NCBI RefSeq assembly: GCF_900099965.1
Contig: NZ_FNDJ01000036.1
Coordinates: 1-64,000, forward strand
Length of the DNA: 64,000 nucleotides
Reading direction: 5' to 3'
Origin: Nonomuraea jiangxiensis
GTDB lineage: Bacteria > Actinomycetota > Actinomycetes > Streptosporangiales > Streptosporangiaceae
Shown: positions 16,287-24,804 of the stretch, piece after piece
Position numbering within the stretch: the first letter of the stretch is position 1
Layout of the letters: every line of letters starts with the position of its first letter
Program-made: the position numbers and the translations under genes
Notes under the pieces: model-generated
What the model saw: the letters and a program-made list of their open reading frames with translations, nothing else
Told to the model about the DNA's origin: nothing
Database searches by the model: none

Positions 16287-17290
16287 CCCTGATCGTCGTC
16301 AGCCTCGCCCTGCTGGTCTTCAACGCGCTCTTCGTGGCGGCGGAGTTCGCCTTCGTCTCGGCCAAGCGCCACCGCCTGGAGGAGATGGCCACGGGCGGCA
16401 ACCGCCTCGTCAGGTTCACCGCCAAGTCGGCCGTGGGCGGCGGGCGCCAGCTCTCTCTCATGCTGGCGGGCGCCCAGCTGGGCATCACCCTGTGCACCCT
16501 CGGCCTGGGCCAGGTGACGGAGCCCGCCATCGAGCACTTCCTGACCCCGGTCTTCGCCGCGGCGGGCGTCCCGGAGGCGCTGCGCCTGCCCATCGCCCTG
16601 ACCTTCGCCCTGGCCCTGGTCACGTTCTTGCACATGGTGGTCGGCGAGATGGCCCCGAAATCCTGGGCCCTGACCCATCCGGAGCGCGCGGCCCTGATCC
16701 TGACCCTCCCGTTCCGGGCGTTCACCTCGCTCATGCGCCCCCTCCTGTCGGCCCTGAACGGCCTGACCAACGCCATTCTCAAGCTCTTCGGCGTGCAGGC
16801 CAGGGACGAGCTGGCCACCACCCGCACCCCTCGCCAGCTCGCCATGCTGGTGGGCGAGTCGGGCCGGATGGGCCTGCTGGACCGGCAGGAGCACGACCTC
16901 CTCACCCGGGCCCTGCGCCTGGACGACGAGGGCATCGAACGCCTGATGATCCCCATGGACCAGGCGGTCAAGGTGCCCCGGACGGCGACCGCCGCCGAGA
17001 TCAAGGAAGCGGCGGCGAAGAGCGGTCACCTCAGGCTCCTGGTCGAGGGCCCGACAGGCGTGGAGGCCGCCCTGCACGCCAGGGACGCCCTGCTGAGGCC
17101 CACCGGCACCGCCGCGGACCTGAGCCGCCCCCTGCCCCGGCTCCGCTGCACCACCCAGGTCCCCGAAGCGGTCACCAGCCTCCAGGAGGCCAGAGCCCAC
17201 CTGGCCCTGGTGACGGACCAGCAAGACTCGGTAATCGGAATGGTGAGCCTGACGGATCTGCTCGGCGAACTCCTGGACACCAGACTGTGA
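16283..17290 (+). CDS. second CNNM/CorC-type membrane protein, lacking CorC domain
   Basis: A 335-residue paralogue of its upstream neighbour starting at the overlapping ATGA. It has the same DUF21 membrane domain (LIVVSLALLVFNALFVAAEF, LMLAGAQLGITLCTLGLG, VVGEMAPKSWAL) and a weaker CBS pair ending DQQDSVIGMVSLTDLLGELL. It stops there, so the C-terminal transporter-associated domain is missing. Tandem pairs of one full and one short member are common in actinomycetes and probably form a heteromer (inference). An intergenic stretch with strong hairpins follows. Confidence 0.88.
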   Translation: MTLIVVSLALLVFNALFVAAEFAFVSAKRHRLEEMATGGNRLVRFTAKSAVGGGRQLSLMLAGAQLGITLCTLGLGQVTEPAIEHFLTPVFAAAGVPEALRLPIALTFALALVTFLHMVVGEMAPKSWALTHPERAALILTLPFRAFTSLMRPLLSALNGLTNAILKLFGVQARDELATTRTPRQLAMLVGESGRMGLLDRQEHDLLTRALRLDDEGIERLMIPMDQAVKVPRTATAAEIKEAAAKSGHLRLLVEGPTGVEAALHARDALLRPTGTAADLSRPLPRLRCTTQVPEAVTSLQEARAHLALVTDQQDSVIGMVSLTDLLGELLDTRL

Positions 17291-17389
17291 CCTAAAACAC
17301 ACCGCAAGCGCCCGGAAAGTCCCCTGCAAGCGTCAAGAACTATCTTCCGTAGGCGGCCCCAGCCGTTACCAACCGGTTCTCGAAAAGAA

Positions 17390-17437
17390 AGACCCACGAC
17401 CCTTGCGATCCAAGTCGCACTTCGTCAATGTGGGTCT
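17390..17437 (+). other. structured intergenic element (possible small RNA or terminator)
   Basis: Outer arms AGACCCAC (17390-17397) and GTGGGTCT (17430-17437) are perfectly complementary, and an inner hairpin GCGA-TCCAAG-TCGC occupies 17406-17419. The element lies 100 bases after the CorC pair. No protein is convincing here: the frame 17403-17618 is compositionally poor. It may be part of a trailing terminator or an independent noncoding RNA. Confidence 0.35.
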
Positions 17438-17556
17438 GCGCAACAGCACCCCAACCAAGACCAACTTGAAGGGGGCCACGCCTCAGAGGGGTAGTACCCG
17501 AAGAGCTAAGCCCCCCAAAAGGCCCGGCAATCCGTACGGCCTCTTAAAGGGGGGCA

Positions 17557-17608
17557 CGGGGGGCAAAGCCCCCCGAAAACCCCTGGGGGTCCGGGGGTTA
17601 CCCCCCGG
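17557..17608. terminator. two very strong G-tract/C-tract hairpins
   Basis: CGGGGGGC-AAA-GCCCCCCG (17557-17575) and CCGGGGG-TTA-CCCCCCGG (17591-17608) follow each other closely. They separate the rightward CorC transcripts from the leftward tRNA-Leu and can stop transcription both ways. Together with 17390-17437 they account for the 390-base gap 17291-17681. Confidence 0.7.
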
Positions 17609-17681
17609 GCAGACATGACGAGGGGCCCCGAGGGAGCATCCACCAAAGGTGAGATGCGACCAGGGGACCCCAGTCACCGAG

Positions 17682-17764
17682 TGGGCGAGGAGGGATTTGA
17701 ACCCTCACGTCCTTTCGGACACACGGACCTGAACCGTGCGCGTCTGCCGTTCCGCCACCCGCCC
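17682..17764 (-). tRNA. tRNA-Leu (CAG anticodon)
   Basis: On the minus strand the 83-nt cloverleaf starts GGGCGGG and ends CTCGCCC plus A, giving a seven-pair acceptor stem with one G-U. The anticodon arm CACGG-TTCAGGT-CCGTG exposes CAG, which reads CUG leucine codons. A long variable arm (class II) and the T-arm GAGGG-TTCAAAT-CCCTC are present. CCA is not encoded. A tRNA-Leu next to fhaA is the conserved arrangement in actinobacteria. Confidence 0.95.
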
Positions 17765-17960
17765 TTTTGGGTGCGGAAGAACATTAGCACGGAACAGCCA
17801 CTGGTACTGAACCCGGATACGATCGCATAAGACACGGGAGCGGAGGAGCTGGGCGCGACAGCCGACGAGCGCCTGGCACCGTGACGTGGAACGAGCGGAA
17901 ACCGGGCGCCGGAAGCGTCTGGGGGCCGCGATCATATGCACGGAGGAAGGGAGGTACCCG

Positions 17961-18701
17961 GTGGGAGTCCTTCAGCGCTTCGAGCGAAGGCTCGAAGGCT
18001 TGGTTGAGGGGGCCTTTGCGCGGGCGTTCAAATCTGACCTTCAGCCGGTCGAGGTCGCCAGCGCGGTTCAGCGGGAGATGGATGAGCGTGCGGCGATCGT
18101 CGCGCAAGGTCGCACGCTCGTGCCCAACGACTTCGTGGTTGAGCTGTCCACGACCGACAGCGAACGGCTTGAGGTCTACGCCGACAGCATCAGCCATGAG
18201 CTGGCCAACCTCGCCAGGGAGTACGCCAAGGAGCAGGGCTACTCCTTCGTGGGACCGGTCCGGGTCCGATTCGAGACCGCCGGCGACCTGGCCGTGGGGC
18301 TGTTCCGCATCCGCTCGGGCGTCATCCGCGGCGCGACCGTCGAGCAGGACGAGATCCGCCAGCCGGCGAGCGACCTGCCCCCGTCACGTCCGAACGCGTT
18401 CAACGGGCGGCCCCGGCTGCTCGTCTCCACCCAGGACGATCCGCAGGGCGACCGCTCCTACGAGCTCACCACTCCGGTGACCTTGCTAGGCAGGGGCACC
18501 GACTGCGATCTTCGTCTAGTCGATCCGGGCGTCTCGCGTCACCACGCGGAACTACGCGTCGAGGGCCAGCTCGTGGTCCTCGTCGATCTCGGATCGACGA
18601 ACGGCACTTTCGTCAATGGCCAGCCGGTACGCAGGATCGAGCTCCAGAACGGCACGCGAGTGACTTTGGGGCGCACGACTCTGGTGTTCCGGCGCGATTA
18701 G
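17961..18701 (+). CDS. fhaA: FHA-domain protein FhaA
   Basis: A 246-residue signalling adaptor. The N-terminal DUF3662 domain starts VGVLQRFERRLEGLVEG, a low-complexity linker follows, and the C-terminal FHA domain (VTLLGRGTDCDLRLVD ... SRHHAEL ... DLGSTNGTFVNGQPV) binds phosphothreonine peptides. In Mycobacterium FhaA binds phosphorylated MviN/PknB and modulates peptidoglycan precursor export. GTG 17961, six bases after GGGAGGT, is the family start; the frame itself opens upstream. It heads the operon fhaA-fhaB-pstP-rodA-pbpA-pknA-pknB. Confidence 0.95.
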   Translation: MGVLQRFERRLEGLVEGAFARAFKSDLQPVEVASAVQREMDERAAIVAQGRTLVPNDFVVELSTTDSERLEVYADSISHELANLAREYAKEQGYSFVGPVRVRFETAGDLAVGLFRIRSGVIRGATVEQDEIRQPASDLPPSRPNAFNGRPRLLVSTQDDPQGDRSYELTTPVTLLGRGTDCDLRLVDPGVSRHHAELRVEGQLVVLVDLGSTNGTFVNGQPVRRIELQNGTRVTLGRTTLVFRRD

Positions 18702-18718
18702 GGGTAGACAAACGGTCC

Positions 18719-19189
18719 ATGTCCGAGCTCACGCTGCTGCTGATCCGGCTAGCCTTCCTGGCGGTGCTGTGGTTTTTCGTCATTGCCGCAGTCGGCGTGA
18801 TCCGGACTGACTTGTTCGGTTCACGCACGGCTCCGGCAAGCCCGCGCAAGGCAGGGAAACTGGCCAAACCGGTGGCCAAGCCCAAGCCCAAGAAGGGCGA
18901 GCCACGCCAGCTCATCGTTACCGGTGGCCCCTTGCAGGGCACCACCATTAACCTCACGGAGACGCCCATCACCATTGGCCGGGCCAATGACGCCACGCTG
19001 GTAGTCACCGACGACTACGCTTCCAGCCGGCATGCCCGGCTCTTCCCCCAGGACGGTCAGTGGATCGTGGAAGATCTCGGTTCGACCAACGGCACGTATC
19101 TCGACCGCTCGAAAGTCACCCGTCCGACCCCGGTGCCGCTCGGTGTTCCGATCCGCGTCGGCAAGACAGTCATTGAATTGCGCAAATGA
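18719..19189 (+). CDS. fhaB: membrane-anchored FHA protein FhaB (FipA)
   Basis: A 156-residue protein with one N-terminal membrane helix (LLLIRLAFLAVLWFFVIAAV), a basic Lys/Pro linker and a C-terminal FHA domain (PITIGRANDATLVVTDDYAS, SRHARLF, DLGSTNGTYLD). In mycobacteria the orthologue interacts with FtsZ/FtsQ and is a PknA substrate, linking kinase signalling to division. It starts 17 bases after fhaA and its stop overlaps the pstP start (ATGA), so the two are translationally coupled. Confidence 0.95.
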   Translation: MSELTLLLIRLAFLAVLWFFVIAAVGVIRTDLFGSRTAPASPRKAGKLAKPVAKPKPKKGEPRQLIVTGGPLQGTTINLTETPITIGRANDATLVVTDDYASSRHARLFPQDGQWIVEDLGSTNGTYLDRSKVTRPTPVPLGVPIRVGKTVIELRK

Positions 19190-20502
19190 CCATCGCACTC
19201 CGCTACGCCGCCCGCTCGGACGTCGGCCTCCTCCGCGAAGGAAACGAGGACTCGGCGTACGCTAGCGGTCGCCTGCTGGCCGTCGCAGACGGCATGGGCG
19301 GGCACGCACACGGCGAGGTGGCGAGCTCTGTCGCCATCGCCGCCATGGCCTCTCTGGAAGAGGCCCAACAGGGGGGTGACCTGCTCAACGCCATCGAGGC
19401 AGCAGTACGCGACGCCAACCGCAAGCTGCACGAAATGGTGGGGCGGGATCCCAGCCTCAAAGGCATGGGCACGACTCTCACGGCCATGCTCTGGAACGGC
19501 ACCCAGGTCGCCCTGGTGCACGTCGGCGACTCGCGCGCCTACCTGCTCAGGCGCGGGGAGCTCTACCAGATCACCCATGACCACACGCTGGTGCAGCAGC
19601 TCGTCGACGACGGGCGCATCACACCGGAAGAGGCGGCCACGCATCCGCAGCGCTCGATCCTGCTGCGCGCGCTCGACGGCAGCGGTGAGGTCGATCCCGA
19701 CCTGACGCTGCGCGAGGCGCAGGTGGGCGACCGCTACCTGCTGTGTTCCGACGGCCTGTCGGGGGTGGTGAGCGCGGAGACGTTGCATGCCACGCTCACC
19801 AACATCGACGACCCGGAAGAGGTCGTCCGCCAGCTCATCGACCTGGCGAACCGAGGCGGCGGGCCCGACAACATCACCTGCGTGCTGGCCGACGTGCTCG
19901 AGCTCACCGAAGGGCAGCAGGTGCCCACCGAGGCCGCCGTCGTCGGCGCCGCGGGCATGAACCGGCTGCACGGCGGCCCCCCGACAGGTGAGCAGGACGC
20001 CCCGCCGGGGCGATCCAACGCGGTGACCGCACCCCAGCCGGTGATCACCGACGACGACCCTGATGAGCCGGTCGCCAAGGCGTCCCGGCGCCAGGGCAGG
20101 CGTCGTCGCGTGTGGCCCGTGCTGGTCACCGTACTCGGCGTGGGCATGGTCGTCGTCCTCGGCGGCGGCTACTTTGGATATCGGTGGACTCAGGACCAGT
20201 TCTTCGTCGGCGCAAGGGGCGACGAGGTGGTCGTGTTCCAGGGGATCCAGAAGGAGTTGGGCCCGATCTCGCTCTTCCACGTCTCCGAGTCCACCGGCAG
20301 GCAGCTCTCCCAGCTCTCGGAGGCGGATCAGGCATTGATCAAGAGCGGGATTCCCGTGACCACCGTGGCCGAGGGCATCACGAAGATCAACGCACTGGAG
20401 TTCGCCAAGGATCAGCCGACCGACGAGGCCCAGGCGGAGACGACCGAGTCGCCCACCCCGACCGCAACCGCGACCGCGACGAGGACGAAACGGCAGCAAT
20501 GA
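19186..20502 (+). CDS. pstP: PP2C-family Ser/Thr protein phosphatase PstP
   Basis: A 438-residue membrane phosphatase that dephosphorylates PknA, PknB and their substrates. The cytosolic PP2C domain has the metal-binding motifs VGLLREGNEDS, AVADGMGGHA, VHVGDSRAYLL, LLCSDGLSGVV and GGPDNITCVLA. One membrane helix (VLVTVLGVGMVVVLGGGYFG) and an extracellular domain of about 100 residues with a Thr-rich tail follow. Start and stop both overlap neighbours by four bases. It is the sole phosphatase partner encoded in the cluster. Confidence 0.96.
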   Translation: MTIALRYAARSDVGLLREGNEDSAYASGRLLAVADGMGGHAHGEVASSVAIAAMASLEEAQQGGDLLNAIEAAVRDANRKLHEMVGRDPSLKGMGTTLTAMLWNGTQVALVHVGDSRAYLLRRGELYQITHDHTLVQQLVDDGRITPEEAATHPQRSILLRALDGSGEVDPDLTLREAQVGDRYLLCSDGLSGVVSAETLHATLTNIDDPEEVVRQLIDLANRGGGPDNITCVLADVLELTEGQQVPTEAAVVGAAGMNRLHGGPPTGEQDAPPGRSNAVTAPQPVITDDDPDEPVAKASRRQGRRRRVWPVLVTVLGVGMVVVLGGGYFGYRWTQDQFFVGARGDEVVVFQGIQKELGPISLFHVSESTGRQLSQLSEADQALIKSGIPVTTVAEGITKINALEFAKDQPTDEAQAETTESPTPTATATATRTKRQQ

Positions 20503-21893
20503 GCGAAGTCGCCGCAGAACCGGTCCCGATGCCGGCCAAACGCCGCGGGGCCCAGTTGATCATGCTCGCCCTCGCGGTGCTGATCGTCCTGGGCGCCTAC
20601 GCCAACGTGGGCCTGGCGCTCGACGGCACGATTCCGGCGGGCATGCTGACGTACGGTCTGGGCCTGGGCGGCCTGGTGCTGGCCGCCTACCTGGTGCTGG
20701 CCAAGTTCGCCCCCTGGGCGGACCCGCTGATCCTGCCGCTGGTGACCCTGGTCAACGGCCTGGGCCTGGTGATGATCTACCGGCTCTCCGAGTCCGACTC
20801 GGGACTGCCCTCGGCCGAGCTCGCCTCGCCCAGCTCGCAGCTTCTGTGGACGTTCGTCGGCATCGCGTTCTTCAGCGTCACCCTGATCTTCCTGCGGGAC
20901 CATCGCGCCCTGCAGCGGCTGACCTACACCGCCGGAGCACTGGGCCTGTTCCTGCTCGTCTCGCCGTTGATCCCGTTCCTCGGCCAGGAGATCAACGGCG
21001 CCCGCATCTGGATCGGCATCCCCGGGGTGGGGCAGCTCCAGCCGGCCGAGTTCGCCAAGCTCGCGCTGGTCGTCTTCTTCGCCGGCTACCTGGTGGCCAA
21101 GCGGGACGTGCTCGCCCTCGCCGGTCGGCGGCTGCTCTTCATCGACCTGCCACGGGCCCGTGACCTCGGCCCGGTGCTCATCACCTGGGGCGTCAGCCTG
21201 GGCGTCCTGGTGATGCAGAAGGACCTGGGCTCCTCGCTGCTGCTGTTCGGCACGTTCATCGCGATGTTGTACATCGCCACCCAGCGCAGCTCCTGGGTGA
21301 TCATCGGCATTCTGCTCTTCGCGGGCGGCGCCATCCTGGCAGGCATGGTCTTCGACCACGTCCAGCAGCGCTTCGAGGTCTACCTCGACCCCGCCGACCC
21401 CAAGCTGTTCGACCAGGTCGGCGGCAGCGCGCAGCTCATGCAGGGCCTGTTCGCGCTGGGCTCGGGCGGCGTTCTCGGCACGGGGCTCGGCCAGGGCAAC
21501 CCCGACCTGATCCCGCTGGCCTTCTCCGACTTCATCTTCAACGCCACCGGCGAGGAGATCGGGCTGACCGGCCTGATGGCGCTGCTGATGGTCTACGCGC
21601 TGATCGTCGAGCGCGGCCTGCGCACTTCGCTGGCGGCCCGCGACCCGTTCTCCAAGCTGCTGGCGGGCGGCCTGTCGTTCATCCTGGCCTGGCAGGTGTT
21701 CATCATCGTCGGCGGCGTGACCAACCTCATCCCCCTGACCGGCCTGGTCACCCCGTTCATGTCACAGGGTGGCTCAGCACTGCTGGCTAACTGGATCCTT
21801 ATCGCACTCTTGGTACGCATGTCAGACGCGGCGCGGCGGCCCCCGCCCCAGGCGATCCAGAACGAAGGACTGACGCAGGTGTTCCAGCGATGA
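20499..21893 (+). CDS. rodA: SEDS-family peptidoglycan glycosyltransferase (RodA/FtsW)
   Basis: A 464-residue protein with about ten to twelve helices that polymerises lipid II into glycan strands. SEDS hallmarks are NGARIWIGIPGVGQLQPAEF, the QKDLGSSLLLF helix (catalytic aspartate region), and GTGLGQGNPDLIPLAFSDFI followed by ATGEEIGLTG. ATG 20499 overlaps the pstP stop; the open frame continues far upstream but that part is a shadow of pstP. It is coupled to pbpA, its cognate transpeptidase, by a four-base overlap. Confidence 0.95.
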   Translation: MSEVAAEPVPMPAKRRGAQLIMLALAVLIVLGAYANVGLALDGTIPAGMLTYGLGLGGLVLAAYLVLAKFAPWADPLILPLVTLVNGLGLVMIYRLSESDSGLPSAELASPSSQLLWTFVGIAFFSVTLIFLRDHRALQRLTYTAGALGLFLLVSPLIPFLGQEINGARIWIGIPGVGQLQPAEFAKLALVVFFAGYLVAKRDVLALAGRRLLFIDLPRARDLGPVLITWGVSLGVLVMQKDLGSSLLLFGTFIAMLYIATQRSSWVIIGILLFAGGAILAGMVFDHVQQRFEVYLDPADPKLFDQVGGSAQLMQGLFALGSGGVLGTGLGQGNPDLIPLAFSDFIFNATGEEIGLTGLMALLMVYALIVERGLRTSLAARDPFSKLLAGGLSFILAWQVFIIVGGVTNLIPLTGLVTPFMSQGGSALLANWILIALLVRMSDAARRPPPQAIQNEGLTQVFQR

Positions 21894-23347
21894 ACAGCAC
21901 TCTGAAGCGCGCGGCGGTGGCCTGCCTGGCCATGTTCGCGCTTCTGATGATCAATGTGAACTACCGGCAGGCGATCGCCGCCGACGAGCTGCGCAACGAC
22001 GCCCGCAACCAGCGCAACTTCTACGAGCGTTACGCGATCGAGCGCGGCCGCATCACCGCCGGCGGCAAGGTGATCGCCCAGTCCGTCGAGACCAAGGACA
22101 AAAACTTCCGGTTCGTCCGTCAGTACCCGGACGGCAAGCTCTACGCGCACGTCGTCGGCTTCTTCTCGCCCGAGAGCGCGGGCGCGATCGAGGCCAGCGA
22201 GAACAAGCTGCTCGACGGCTCCAGCGCGGACCTGCTGCTGCGGCGGAGCATCGACCTGTTCACCGGCGAGCCGGCCAAGGGCGCCAACGTCGACCTCACC
22301 ATCAACCCGCAGGCTCAGAAGGCGGCCTACGACGGGCTGCGGCAGACCGGCAACCGGGGCGCCGTCATCGCGCTCGACCCGAAGACGGGCGCCATCCTGG
22401 CCATGGTCTCGCTGCCCACCTACGACCCCAACGAGCTGTCGGGCACCGACCGGGGCAAGGTCTTCCCGCGCTACGACGAGCTGGCCAAGGACAAGGGCCA
22501 GCCGCTGCTCAACCGTACGATCAACCAGACCTACCCGCCGGGCTCCACGTTCAAGGTGGTGACCACGGCCGCCTTCCTGGAGGACGACTCCTCGCGCGGG
22601 CCGGAGACCACCGTGCCGGCGCCGCAGCGGCTGCCGCTGCCCAACACCACCATCAGCCTGCCCAACTACGGCGGCTCGGCCTGCGGCAGCGGCCAGGTGA
22701 CGCTGGTGTTCGCGCTGGAGCAGTCGTGCAACACGCCGTTCGCCAAGATCGGCATGGACCTGGGCTACGACAAGCTGCAGGAGCAGGCGGCCAAGTTCGG
22801 CATGGGTACGCAGGTCGGCATCCCGATGGACGTGTCCAAGAGCAGCTTCGGCGCGCGCGAGGACGACGCGGCGCTCGCCATGGCCTCCATCGGGCAGCGC
22901 AGCAACCAGATGACGCCGCTGCAGATGGCCATGATCGCCGCGGGCATCGCCAATGACGGCAAGGTGATGAAGCCGTACCTGGTCAACAAGATCACCGACG
23001 CCAAGGGCGACACGGTGGAGGACGCCTCGCCCGAGGAGCTGTCGGAGGCGATCAGCTCCGACTCGTCGCGCAAGCTGCGCGACATGATGGTGAGCGTCGT
23101 CCAGAACGGCACGGCGAACCTGGCGCAGGTTCCGGGCGTCCAAGTAGGTGGTAAGACGGGCACCGCGGAGACCGCAGACGGCCGGCCGCCGCACGCCTGG
23201 TTCATCTCCTTCGCACCGGCGGACGACCCGAAGGTGGCCCTGGCGATCATCGTCGAGTCGGGCGCCGCCAAAGTCGGCGCGGAGGCCACCGGCGGGCACA
23301 CCGCCGCGCCGATCGCCAAGGCCGTGCTGGAGGCGGTGCTGAAGTGA
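21890..23347 (+). CDS. pbpA: class B penicillin-binding protein PbpA
   Basis: A 485-residue transpeptidase with an N-terminal membrane anchor (VACLAMFALLMINVNY), a small dimerisation domain and a C-terminal transpeptidase domain. Catalytic motifs are SxxK in PPGSTFKVV, SxN in EQSCNTPFA and KTG in VGGKTGTAE. It cross-links the glycan made by the adjacent RodA. In mycobacteria PbpA is regulated by PknB phosphorylation, matching its place in this operon. Confidence 0.96.
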   Translation: MNSTLKRAAVACLAMFALLMINVNYRQAIAADELRNDARNQRNFYERYAIERGRITAGGKVIAQSVETKDKNFRFVRQYPDGKLYAHVVGFFSPESAGAIEASENKLLDGSSADLLLRRSIDLFTGEPAKGANVDLTINPQAQKAAYDGLRQTGNRGAVIALDPKTGAILAMVSLPTYDPNELSGTDRGKVFPRYDELAKDKGQPLLNRTINQTYPPGSTFKVVTTAAFLEDDSSRGPETTVPAPQRLPLPNTTISLPNYGGSACGSGQVTLVFALEQSCNTPFAKIGMDLGYDKLQEQAAKFGMGTQVGIPMDVSKSSFGAREDDAALAMASIGQRSNQMTPLQMAMIAAGIANDGKVMKPYLVNKITDAKGDTVEDASPEELSEAISSDSSRKLRDMMVSVVQNGTANLAQVPGVQVGGKTGTAETADGRPPHAWFISFAPADDPKVALAIIVESGAAKVGAEATGGHTAAPIAKAVLEAVLK

Positions 23348-23368
23348 GTGACGGTACCCTGCTGGACC

Positions 23369-24730
23369 ATGCGGCTTCGTAACCGCTACCTTCTGCTCGC
23401 CCGCATCGCCACCGGCGGTATGGGCGAGGTGTGGCGTGCCCAGGACGAGCTGCTCGGCCGCGAGGTCGCGGTGAAGATCCTGCGCAGCCACATCCACGCC
23501 GACCCCACGTTCCTGGAGCGGTTCCGCAACGAGGCCAGGCTCACGGCGGCGCTGGCCGATCCCGGGATCGCACAGGTCTTCGACTACGGCGAAGAGAACG
23601 ACCTCGCCTATCTGGTGATGGAGCTGGTGCACGGCGAGCCGCTGTCGGCGATCCTGGCCCGCAACGGCCTGCTCGGGCCCGAGGTGGCGCTCGACGTGGT
23701 CTATCAGACGGCCAAGGCTCTGCACGTCGCCCACTCCGCCGGGATCATCCACCGCGACGTCAAGCCCGGCAACCTGCTGGTCACGCCCGAGGGCACGATC
23801 AAGGTGACGGACTTCGGCATCGCGCGGGCCCTGGAGGCGGCGCCGGTGACGCAGACCGGGACGGTGCTGGGCACGGCCCAGTACGTCAGCCCCGAGCAGG
23901 CCCAGGGTTTCCAGCTCACGCCGTCGACCGACCTCTACTCGCTCGGTGTGGTGGCCTACGAGTGCCTGGCGGGGCGCACGCCGTTCCAGGGCGACAGCCA
24001 GGTGGCCATCGCGCTGCAGCACCTCAACCAGGTGCCGCCGCCGCTCGGCGTGGACGTGCCGGCTCCGGTGCGCGACCTCGTCATGGCGCTGCTGGGCAAG
24101 GAGCCCGCGCAGCGGCCTGGCACGGCGCTGGAGGTGGCCGACCGGGCCTACGTGCTGCGCGAATCGCTCGCCGGTGCCGAGCACGTTCCCGAGCTCAGCA
24201 TGTTCACCGACCCCGGCGGCTTCCGCGTACGCGAGCCGTCGCCGGAGGACGAGCGGACCACCGACAGCCTCGCCCCGGAGACCGCGCTGCAGTCGAGGGC
24301 GGCCAGGGGCCGGCGGGGCGCCAGGACGCTGGCCCTGGTCGCCACGGCCGGCTGTGTGGCCGCGGTGGGGTTGAGCGCGATGACGTTCGCCAACCGCGAT
24401 CAGCAGCCCACGCCACCGCCCCGGGTGGCCGAGCCCAGCGATTCGCCGACGCTGACGCCCGAGCAGCTCAGGCCGTCGAAGACGAGAACGCACACCCGGC
24501 GGCCGTCGGCCGTTCCGGTGAAGTCGCCAAAGCCAATACCCTCCCAACCGTCGCGGTCGGCTACGGTAAGCAAGTCGGCAACTCCTACCAACAAGCCGAC
24601 ACCGAAACCCACCCCGACCACCCGAACCCCAACACCCACGCCAACCCCAACGCCCACTGATACACCGACAACTCCGACACCCGCCTCGCCGGACCCGGGT
24701 GAGACAAACCCGCCGAAGGAGGAGACGTGA
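23369..24730 (+). CDS. pknA: Ser/Thr protein kinase PknA
   Basis: About 453 residues: a Hanks-type kinase domain (glycine loop IATGGMGEVWRA, VAVKIL lysine, HRDVKPGNLL catalytic loop, DFGIARAL, GTAQYVSPEQ activation segment), a single membrane helix near TLALVATAGCVAAVGLSAMT and a Thr/Pro-rich extracellular tail with a (PT)n run. There are no PASTA domains, which separates it from PknB. ATG 23369 (MRLRNRYLLL) is preferred over the in-frame GTG at 23348. PknA controls division and elongation proteins. Confidence 0.94.
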   Translation: MRLRNRYLLLARIATGGMGEVWRAQDELLGREVAVKILRSHIHADPTFLERFRNEARLTAALADPGIAQVFDYGEENDLAYLVMELVHGEPLSAILARNGLLGPEVALDVVYQTAKALHVAHSAGIIHRDVKPGNLLVTPEGTIKVTDFGIARALEAAPVTQTGTVLGTAQYVSPEQAQGFQLTPSTDLYSLGVVAYECLAGRTPFQGDSQVAIALQHLNQVPPPLGVDVPAPVRDLVMALLGKEPAQRPGTALEVADRAYVLRESLAGAEHVPELSMFTDPGGFRVREPSPEDERTTDSLAPETALQSRAARGRRGARTLALVATAGCVAAVGLSAMTFANRDQQPTPPPRVAEPSDSPTLTPEQLRPSKTRTHTRRPSAVPVKSPKPIPSQPSRSATVSKSATPTNKPTPKPTPTTRTPTPTPTPTPTDTPTTPTPASPDPGETNPPKEET

Positions 24731-24804
24731 TGCGCTACGGGGTCGATGATGGACACCGGCGGCCCCCCGAGCAGGCCGGTACCCAAGATGAACGGTAAGG
24801 GACA

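Noticed and set aside
17403-17618. Open frame on the plus strand after the CorC genes
   Set aside because: It crosses two strong hairpins, has biased Lys/Gly/Pro composition and no ribosome site; the sequence fits a terminator region.
20112-20498. Long upstream extension of the rodA frame
   Set aside because: It overlaps pstP completely in another frame and is Arg/Gly-rich; the ATG at 20499 that overlaps the pstP stop is the family start.
21593-24547. 984-codon open frame antisense to rodA, pbpA and pknA
   Set aside because: It lies opposite three well-identified genes and is rich in Arg, His and Gly, the typical shadow of a GC-rich coding strand.
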